The translations under genes and the position numbers were made by a program. A stretch of DNA of 64,000 nt from Gloeopeniophorella convolvens (lineage: Eukaryota; Basidiomycota; Agaricomycetes; Russulales), in the NCBI GenBank assembly GCA_022496205.1, contig WTXD01000009.1:310001-374000 (forward strand). The letters run 5' to 3'. The notes below the pieces were generated by a model, which was not told where the DNA came from, did no database searches, and saw only the letters and a program-made list of their open reading frames with translations. Of the stretch, positions 56,056-64,000 are shown in pieces (within the stretch, counting starts at the first letter, position 1; the number at the start of each line of letters is the position of its first letter).

Positions 56056-56999
56056 GAAGGATGCATCTCTAGATCCTGGCTGATCAGGCCCTCGGCCGAC
56101 GCGTCGGCCCGTTTCGCGCTCCCGCTCGTCCCAACCCCTCGTCGAGACGTTCCCTGGGCGCACCCAACCCATCATCTGACCGTCCTGAATACCTCAGATA
56201 CGCGCACTTTCCCCGCAGCAAGCCTTTTCCATCCACGCGCGTGTCTTTTTTTCCTCTCTGCATCAGAACTAGCACCCCCAGCACCTGTTCCTGAGCGCCC
56301 TCTCGCTGCCTTCTCCACCAATCTCTTTGCTTCTATCCTCATCTCTGTCTTCTGGACGGCACGCTACTTTGAATCAATACCTCTTCGGTCCAGCTTCGCT
56401 GTCATTTTACGTTGCCTATAGCCACAGCTGGAGGACCCTTCTTTGTATCTTGGCAATCTACCAGCACATCAATACTGGACTTCCTGCTCGAAGCTCGCTC
56501 GCATACAAAGACTTATCAGTCTCGGTGGCGCTGTAACGCGCATACGTTATTCTCCCCCCTTCTGATCGCGCAACTCTCGCGCGGATATGTTCGATGTGCA
56601 CCATTCCATGCACACTCAGCTGTCCAATTGGTCCTGAACGCCGCACTTCGGCGTGCCTCCCTGCCCCCAGTTGACACGCTGCGCACTTCTTGCTTGCCTT
56701 TGGGACCCGGTGCAACCGGCATAGCTTCCCTTTCCCGAGACCGCGGACGGCAGCAGCACCCCGAATTACCTGCGCTCCTACCGAGATCATGCGGTGTAAG
56801 CACTGCAAACCCCATGCGCATTGGTCACCACTCGGTGATCGGCTGTGCAAGGCCCCTGCATGCCCTTCTACGAAATGAGAGCGAAACGAGCCAAGCGTTC
56901 AATGCGGGTACCCCGGTCTAGAATAACCAATAGTATTCTGCGGTGTACGTCCACCAACATCCCTGGTTGCTTCACAGGAACGCGATCAGCAATGCCCCG

Positions 57000-58418
57000 T
57001 CACCGCTTCTTCACGGCCTTGCGCCGGCGTCCCCCCGCCTTCACAGCAGCCGACCCTGCTTTCCCATATTTCACTTCAGCACCGTTCTGTTTCTCGTTAG
57101 GGTATTCGAGCTCCGGTACCTCCGACTCGGTACCCGTCGCTGTCTCGCCATCCTCCGTGTCATCCGCATCGGTACCTTCACTTGACTGCGCCTTGCGCTT
57201 GATGAATTTGCCAATAAGAGCCTCAACCAATGCAACAAACCAGGTTCCCCGCAAAGATGGGGGAGTAGCTGCGTCGGCGTTAATAGGGGTCTGCTCGCCA
57301 TCTTCTTCCACCTGGGAGGACAAAGATCAGTCGTCCGCCGTGTGACATACTGACATGTATAGCTTACCATGAATACCTCCCCGTCGCTTTCCACGACCAT
57401 GTCAATGGACCGCCCATTGACCACATTTCCATCTTCGTCAAGACGAGGCGAGCCACCCAGATTCACTTTCACCTGAATACATCTGAGCACACCACGTAAT
57501 TCGGAACGTGCACAAGGTTTTTACCTTTCTCCGGTTGCCCAAGGGTATCATTTTTGGGCCCCAAGCGGTAGACCTCGCTTGCTCCAATATGTGTTCAATG
57601 CGCGCCAGATCACGTTTGTAATTCATGCGCTGTACGACGTAATGCAGACCGCTGGTCAGGATGGTCAAAAAGACGAGCACGGTCTGTGAGCTCGCATGTC
57701 AGTACATTTCGTCGCGGGGCGAAACGAGGGTCTCGACGCACTCCTAGACCCGGGCGGAAGCGAGAGTAGTAATATCCTGTTCCGCGCCAGCGCGGAACTC
57801 CGTTCTTGTAAAAGAAGTCATATCTTCGTATGCAATGAATCAGTCCAGCCCGAGGCCATTTCAATGCCGTGATGATCGCACCGTTCACGTCCCTCTTGGC
57901 TCCTGAGAATCGCACCTACGACACCGAGACGGGCGAACCGTTCCTGTGCACCTTTGACGCCCGGGTTCTTGTCAGGGCTATAAGAGCCAACGCATCAATA
58001 AGGGCAGCCGAGCCATGGGCGAGAGACGCACTGGAGCTGTATGCTCTTTTTACGATATGCGCGACCAATCTCCGCCACGGAGGCGGTTGACGACACATCA
58101 AGCCACGAGTAGAAAGTTACGCCCTTCCCTGCATAGGCGTTCTAGGTTCAATACCGCGCTGACCAGTCTGAGAGGAGACTGACTGACCTTCCGCAGTCTC
58201 TACCGCGCTGACGAGGTCGAAAATCTCGTGATCTTCCTACGGGCCACACTTAGAAACCCGAATTGGTATTCGGAGCAAGCTCAATTTACCTTGGTCCAGC
58301 TGCACAGAATGCGTGAAATATCAGACCGTGAAGATGATATGGCTGGCAGGCGGCCACGTACGCATGCACCACGGCGGTGAAAAGCGCCAAGATGGAGAAT
58401 AAGAAGAGGAATTTCATC
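57000..58418 (-). CDS. ER membrane-anchored DnaJ (J-domain) protein
   Basis: J-domain co-chaperone expected to recruit an Hsp70 at the ER membrane. The start is the ATG at 58418; [19 protein letters not shown] is a signal peptide. After introns come [40 protein letters not shown] and [20 protein letters not shown], where the HPD of the J domain is assembled across a splice (CTC CA joined to C CCT GAC), then [10 protein letters not shown] and [21 protein letters not shown] membrane segment follows ([20 protein letters not shown]), then [56 protein letters not shown] and a C-terminal lysine-rich tail [11 protein letters not shown], stop at 57000. This order (signal peptide, J domain, one TM, cytosolic basic tail) is that of the fungal ERj1/Erj5-like group. 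Confidence 0.9.
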
Positions 58419-58703
58419 CTCTGTGCCCAAAGTCGCTCAAGTTGAGCGCCGTGTGCTAAGAAGCAGAAGATGGAGGTGGGTGCGTGTGGACGCGGTGCGT
58501 TCTTAAGCCAGTCTCGCGCGCAAAGTTGCTTTGCCCTGCTTTGCGCGTCACGTCGGCGGGACAGGCGGCCCGGTCCCGACGCTGAGCGAAATTCGGACGG
58601 TATTCGGACCCGCTTCGAGCTCTTCCTTCAAGCTTAACTTCGCTGTGTCCTGCGTCGGCCGACTGTTTTCAAGCCGTCATCCCAGGAATATTCGGGGATT
58701 GGC

Positions 58704-61059
58704 ATGGCACCGCGGCGCAAATGCATGGTGTGCGGCTCGCAACAATGGCGCAAAGAACCGGCCACGGGGCTGGTTGTATGCAGCGAAGGCCACATCCTCC
58801 AGGTGCGTCCCTAGTTTCGGCTCCGATGACGTTCCTGGCCTGACCTCTCACGACACCGCCACGCTTGCAGAACTACCGTAACGAGACGAACGAGACACAG
58901 GAGCTCGGCCCGCACCAGTTGCACCGGCGCACTATCAAGTCTGGCCGCAAGGCGCGCGAGCGCGAGTCAAAGGCAGATCCTGAGCGTGCGTATGTGTGTG
59001 CCCGGTGGGGACCAGGGGCCTCCTTGATCAGTGGCTAAGGGCGTCCGATTTACAGTTTATCACGGGGCGCGTGCGCGTTATCTTTATCTGCAGTGTTTGC
59101 AGCTGTTACTCCGCAAGCAGGCCGCTGCGCTGATCCGGGCCTGGCAGCTCCCGCCTGAGTTTGAGGTCTGCCCCTATTTTCGCCCACCATATCTCGAAAG
59201 GTGCTAATGTTGTTCAGATTATCTGTAGAGACCTATGGGCTTTGCACTTGAATCTGCTGCCGTTTCTTCCGCCTCCAGAACCACTGTTGCATCAACAAGC
59301 CGTGAACAGTCATAGCCCTTCAAAACCAGAAGAAATCAAAAAGTCTGCGAGGGCATCGACTGTTACTGATGATGAGAAAGAGGAAGATCTTCCGGAGAAC
59401 ATTACCCCGGACTCTTCTGGCACAGACTCCTCCGAGGAGGTTGACGAACTTCAGGACGACCCGGAGATGGACGAGCTGCTTCGCATACTTTCGGAGTCGA
59501 GTTCTTCGGAAGAAGAAAATGAACGGTCAGGGCAACCCCGCCCCAAGCCGGAAGGGGGGAAACGCAATGTCAACATGTTCGTTCACAACGGCCCGGCCAG
59601 TAACATCGCTCTGCTTATGGTGGCTTGCTGGATGCTTCGACTGCCCATCACGTACATGGACCTCGTCAGGTTTGGATCTAGCATCGTTGCGGATGCAAAA
59701 AGGATATGTGGCTGACACGCTTTCAGGTTGATTGAGGGTTACAAACTCCCTTACTTGGAGCCCCTGCGTCATCTGCCAGGCAGCATGGCCCGCCACCTTA
59801 CGAAGCACACTGTGCAGGCGCTGTCACCTCCGGTAGGGCGTCTACGGTCCGAGTGCTCCCAGAATTACTCAGAACATGCCCTGCGCAGCATGCACCAAGG
59901 CCTCAGGTTCTGCACGGCCTGTCGGCACGGCTGGCGCGAAAATTACGGACAGTACACAAGGTACGCACGCCGGAGCTGAACGCGGCGCCCATGCTGTGGC
60001 GTGTTGTTCGTGCGCTAGGCGGGACCCGTGCGTACCCCACCTCGTGGACATGTCAAGGCATTGGCTGAATGGAAGACGTTACGTTCGCAGCTGTGCTCTA
60101 CGATTTGAGCAAGACGGTTGCGCATGTCCTGTCGCTGCCCCTCACCCTGCATCACTCACTCGCCCCTCGGCTCGCGCACCTCGAAATAGACGATCCCGAC
60201 AGTCACAAGTATGACGATGTGCCGCCTGAGCTTGCGCTCCTAGCAACTGCAATCATTGTTCTAAAGATGGCATATGGGCTTGATGGCAAAGCACGGTACG
60301 TGAGGGAGTCAGCGCGTCTATTACGCGGTCGTGGTGACGCCGTGGATCAGGGTACCGAAGACCGCAATTGATCCGGCGTGCGCGCTACCGCGGATGAAGG
60401 AATACCTGACGCTCATTCAAGAGATGAAGGAGGCGCATGCAAACAGCAAGAAAGTGCTGTTTTCAGCGTCGTCCGAGATGTGAGTGGCGTTGGCGCGCAC
60501 GAATACGCAGTGTTACATTGACCCCATTCAACATCTAGGTCGGCGCTAGATCTAGACGACGGCATGTTAGCCGAGTATCTCGATCTATGCGAGAGAGCGC
60601 TCTTGGGGCAAGAGCTATTGCGTCCAGGTGCGAAACAGAAGGCGTCGTCGCTAACGGGCGGGAGAGCTAACAAGGACACTAGATCAGCGGGTGCTGGATG
60701 AGTACTTTCCGCTGTCACCGGGGCGCGGTGAGTTGGAGAGCTGCGGAGAAACGGAGGAAGAATGGGCAGAAGCGGGGCAACGTGGGCTTGCGGCGGGAGT
60801 GCCAGTTGAGGGAAGGGCAGAAACACATGAACCTGGGCAGGCGTATGCCATTTATAGAACGCGCGACGTCCTGGGTTCTCTTCCGGACGAATACGAAATG
60901 GTGATCGGGCACGGGGCGGGGTGGGTCGGGGTTGAGGCGGAGATGGTGCTGAGTGTTGTTGAGCGGTACGAGCGACGGCTGTCGGGGTGGTGGGAGCGAG
61001 TGCGGCGGGAGGAGGGGACAGAGGTGCGCCGACGGGTGGAGAAGGGAGCGGCGGCGTAG
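58704..61059 (+). CDS. rrn7: RNA polymerase I core factor subunit Rrn7 (TAF1B family)
   Basis: TFIIB-like subunit of the core factor that recruits RNA polymerase I to rDNA promoters. The N-terminal zinc ribbon is clear: MAPRRKCMVCGSQQWRKEPA, TGLVVCSEGHILQNYRNETN (C-X2-C ... C-X-X-X-H), followed by the basic linker RRTIKSGRKARERESKADPE and the first cyclin-like fold QCLQLLLRKQAAALIRAWQL, PPEFEIICRDLWALHLNLLP. An acidic Ser-rich insert (SGTDSSEEVDELQDDPEMDE) sits next, then NIALLMVACWMLRLPITYMD, LVRLIEGYKLPYLEPLRHLP and later exons with KYDDVPPELALLATAIIVLK and KEYLTLIQEMKEAHANSKKV-type sequence. It ends SVVERYERRLSGWWERVRRE, stop at 61059. The start is the ATG at 58704. Identity rests mainly on the zinc ribbon and overall order; middle exons are less certain. 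Confidence 0.85.
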
Positions 61060-61462
61060 ACCTGCGTAGACAGCGTGCGTGTATTGCGTGGTACCGCGCG
61101 GAAGCAGCGCTCGGCCACGAGGTTCGCGGACGGCGCGGGGGTGCCGTGCCGGTATAAGCCGGGGCGGAGAGATTGCCCGTTGCGGAGGGCACGGACGGCA
61201 TGTTCGCTGACACCTTGTTTGCGTTTGTGGCAAAGAGCGAGGCCGGGCAAGTCGCCGGCCCAGGTTAACGCAACACAACGTGCGGCGCACGCAAAGCGTC
61301 ATCGCGTTCCGACATTCCTTCCCTTCCCCTCTTCCGTCCTTTCATTCCTGCTCATGTCCTCCTTCTGATCTTGCTCCCGCCCACTGGTCATGATCGCACT
61401 CTGATTCTTTTTCTATCCCTCCTCATCCCGCCGCTCTCTTCCCCTGCTTCCTCCCACCCACC
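61060..61462. other. Intergenic region, rrn7 3' end / promoter of coiled-coil gene
   Basis: About 400 bp. The last 150 bp (61310-61460) are strongly pyrimidine-rich ahead of the next ATG. Nothing else is seen. Confidence 0.5.
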
Positions 61463-63837
61463 ATGCGCAGAATCGCCTCTGCGCTCGGCGTTAGGCGCTC
61501 CGACAAGCCAGACCATCAACGTCCCCCAGACGGTGCGCAGGCAGATCCCCCCTCCAAGCACCTCCTGCCTCGCCATCCTTCCAAAAAGGCCCCCCGTCGC
61601 CTTTTTGGCACCCTCTCCCGCATCACCGTCTCTACAGAACAACCAGTGCAGTCTCTGGAACACGCTCACTCATCATCTGCTTCATCAACAGGCTCCGCCT
61701 CCCTCCGCACCCCAGAGGATGACCACCTCAGCAATACCGCCACCCAAGCAGCTCCATCCTCCTCAAGGAAGGCTTGGATACCCTGGCTCGCCCCGAAGAA
61801 GTCTGATCTCCATGGCCAACCACATCCCTCCCCAGCACCGCCCTGGTCCGACGCTACGAGCCGAGTTTCCTCGCGCATGCCACCCCCTGTACCGCTGAGA
61901 CAGACTCCTGACAATCACCCCGAGTCTGATGATGATACCTCCGAGTCTGAGTCTTCAGAGTCAGAGGCCGCACCGCCTCCTCCTAAACCTGTCGATCGCA
62001 CGCTCTCCGCCGTCGACTTCGTCGAGACCCTCACGACCAATAATCTCGCCCCCGCGTTCTCACCCCCTCCTCTTCTTCACTATCCGAATTCTCCCATCTT
62101 CCCACGTTCCTCCAACGCCTCGCGCACTCTCGTCTTCCGTGATACTGTTGAATCTACGATTAATAGAAAACGTATCCTTCGGCAAATTCAAAGGCAGCCA
62201 CTGGCCTCAGCTGACCGGCGTCTTCTGGCTACCTTCGGTTCTCGCCTTACATCAGCTGCTCAACGGCGCACGTTGCCGGAGCCTGACGAGGGCGCACGGT
62301 ACGACCTCAAGCATGTGCAGCCGTCCAGCCTTGGTTTAAAGCGGTGGATTGCTCGACCATACTTTGAGGAACGAAGTTCGGTGTGGGTTCCCGACGATGC
62401 AGGTGCCGTGGTTTGTACAGCAGTCAAGGGCTCTGGGTTTGGCGTCTGGGCCCTCGACGTCTCCGAGCCGCTCGAGCTCTTGGCCGGGTTGGACGATATT
62501 GACGACACGCTCCCGCCCATGGAGCCTGTGTGGGAACCTCCACCTACTTCGTCTAGCACATCCTCCCTTGTTTCTGGTGAGTGTTACGCAATTACGTTTG
62601 ATCCCACCTTATTTATTGCCCCCAAGCTTCCGCGCCCCCCGTGGGTAAACATGTTCCGTACAAAGCCGTTTCGTCACCACTTCGCCACAACAGCGGATCC
62701 TTCTCCGAGTCGTCAACGCTGTCGTCGCCTCCCACAGAGGCTATGACGCCTGTCTCCACGACGTACTCTATTCCCAAGCGCGGTGTGCGATTCGCAGAAG
62801 GTGTCGACAAGGAGGATCAAGTTCCGCTTAGCTATATCCTCCGGCACCAAAAGCGGCGCGAAGAGAAGGCCCGATTCCTCAAACAGGAGCAGGAGCGTCG
62901 TCGGCACGAGGAAGAGCGGCTAAGACATGAAGCGGAGCGTGAGCAGTGGGAGCAGGAGAAGCGACAGTGGCAGAAGGAGAAACGAGTGATAGAAGAAGCC
63001 AAGAAGCAACGGCAGTATGCAGAAGAGCTCGCCGCTGCTCGAGCACGGCGCGAGTCCCACTACGCGCTACCCTCGTCTCAGTCAAAGGAGGCGGACAGGA
63101 GGCCTCGTGAGGCTTACGCGAGGCCCGCTTACGACTCTCGCAAGCCGTCGGACTATTCTCCCCAAACTCATCCACCTCTTCCTAGGAACGACTCATCCTC
63201 AAGCTCTCTACATGGCAACCTGCCACGCTCTGAAAGTGCCAGCCCCTACGCTTCTCGGCCCGGTTCAACCTACAGCATGTCTTCTTCCGAAGACGTCCGC
63301 GCTCGTGCCACCAGGAGCAGCAGGCGAGGTTCGATGATCTCCGAGTCGTCTCAACGCTCCGTAGCCTCTCCCCTCTACGCATATGGCTGGTCGAACGTGC
63401 CGCCAGTTCCGCCCATGCCCCAGGTACCCACGATACCCATTTTCCCTTCCATTCAGATGATGCCAGTAATGCCTCAATATGTCATGGATATGCCCCTCCT
63501 TCCCCCAGCGGCACCGTTTATGTTCCAGCAGTACGGTAGATCTCGCTCGCGAGACTCGTCGCCGTCAAGGGGGAACGGGCAGAGTCACAGCGCGGAGCGC
63601 GGCCAGCGTTCGAGCGATCGCAGTTCGCCGCGTCCCAGCCATCATCGTTCGAATAGCGACGATCACGGCGGACGTAACTCTCCGGCTCACTCGCAAGCCC
63701 GAACGGACCATACTTCGGCTTCGCGGACATCGCGGCCGACGTACATCAGCCCTCCGGGCAAGCCCAGGACATCCATGCCTGCGCCGCCAACGCAAAAGAG
63801 GGCCCACCCTGCGCGACGGCAAACAGCATTATCTTGA
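61463..63837 (+). CDS. Disordered protein with central coiled coil, function unknown
   Basis: I do not recognise the family. Two exons: the first (ATG at 61463, MRRIASALGVRRSDKPDHQR) runs 61463 to about 62578 and the second, joined through TCT G / CT TCC, ends at 63837. The N-terminal third is Ser/Pro-rich with a basic patch (SKKAPRRLFGTLSRITVS) and an acidic SDDDTSESESSESEA. A likely ordered part follows: SAVDFVETLTTNNLAPAFSP, RTLVFRDTVESTINRKRILR, GARYDLKHVQPSSLGLKRWI and VVCTAVKGSGFGVWALDVSE. The middle holds a strong charged coiled coil (positions about 62845-63060, RREEKARFLKQEQERRRHEE and following). The tail is RS-, Pro- and Met-rich (PPVPPMPQVPTIPIFPSIQM) and RSRSRDSSPSRG. This could be a scaffold or RNA-associated protein; that is a guess from composition. 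Confidence 0.8.
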
Positions 63838-64000
63838 TTCGAGCATTGTGTTACTAAGGACTTATTTTTCCCCACACTTGCTTAAGGTACTCTCCTTGCA
63901 TTTAATCACGGGGAGGTTGCCCCGTTGGAACTACGCTCGTTGCATCCCGTCCGATACGTTATCGTCGCACTTCATCTTTGGACCGTCTTCGAACAGCACT
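63838..64000. other. 3' flank of the last gene
   Basis: About 160 bp to the end of the window. No feature is seen. Confidence 0.4.

Larger units (their letters stand above)
55896..56999. other. 1.1 kb gene-poor region with a promoter-like pyrimidine tract
   Basis: No gene could be supported here. The first 200 bp are the glutamine synthetase promoter. From about 56225 to 56350 the plus strand is strongly pyrimidine-rich, as seen just upstream of starts of plus-strand genes in this window. Downstream frames are open for up to about 170 codons (56412-56921) but show no recognisable protein, and a GTAAGC donor-like site lies near 56800. It could be a non-coding transcript, a short unrecognised gene, or only spacer. 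Confidence 0.45.

Noticed and set aside
58120..58170. Sequence resembling a tRNA T-loop (GGTTCAATACC)
   Set aside because: The flanking bases do not pair into a T stem and it lies inside an intron/exon region of the DnaJ gene.
1..64000. A functional gene cluster linked by amino-acid or nitrogen status (IMPACT, SSADH, HIS4, GLN1, Rheb, ATG29)
   Set aside because: The genes are spread over the whole window on both strands among unrelated housekeeping genes; no shared regulatory pattern was seen, so co-location is probably chance.

Overview
This window looks like a piece of a nuclear chromosome from a filamentous basidiomycete, most likely an Agaricomycete. Genes are densely packed on both strands and broken by many short (about 50-70 nt) GT-AG introns, with intergenic gaps mostly of 150-700 bp. 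The gene set is fungal: a division 1 chitin synthase, a Zn2Cys6 transcription factor, a trifunctional HIS4, SIN-type CDC14, ATG29 and an RGG-rich Argonaute. I see no mobile element, no CRISPR array, no convincing tRNA or rRNA gene and no secondary-metabolite cluster. All coding ends below come from reading exons by eye; outer ends are usually better supported than every internal splice site.

Layout. 0-7 kb: SIN protein CDC14 (-), a fumarylacetoacetate-hydrolase-family enzyme (+), succinate-semialdehyde dehydrogenase (-) and an IMPACT/Yih1 protein (-). 7-19.8 kb: a Zn2Cys6 regulator (+), ATG29 (+), DDI1 (+), SPT3 (-), an AAA ATPase (-), TOM20 (+) and a SET-domain protein (+). 20-30 kb: a long disordered unknown (-), a CLPTM1-family membrane protein (-) and a chitin synthase (+). 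30-41 kb: a RING-finger protein (-), a small disordered unknown (-), Rheb GTPase (+), GH2 beta-mannosidase (-) and Argonaute (-). 41-55.9 kb: HIS4 (+), PDH E1-beta (-), a short-chain dehydrogenase (+), an amidohydrolase (+), a membrane-anchored alpha/beta hydrolase (-), IDH1 (+), a conserved unknown (-) and glutamine synthetase (-). 57-64 kb: a membrane-anchored ER DnaJ protein (-), RNA polymerase I factor RRN7 (+) and a coiled-coil disordered unknown (+).

How the genes relate. This is mostly an ordinary housekeeping neighbourhood, not a dedicated system. Several genes touch nutrient and amino-acid status (IMPACT/Yih1, SSADH, HIS4, glutamine synthetase, Rheb, ATG29) and several serve mitochondria (SSADH, TOM20, PDB1, IDH1), but strands and spacing give no evidence of co-regulation. 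The points most worth checking are reading-frame breaks in HIS4 (linker between the HisIE and HisD parts) and in the IMPACT gene (one base apparently missing), an ambiguous 27- or 54-nt intron in SSADH, a 1.1 kb gene-poor stretch upstream of glutamine synthetase with a pyrimidine-rich promoter-like tract, and abrupt GC-rich patches inside genes.
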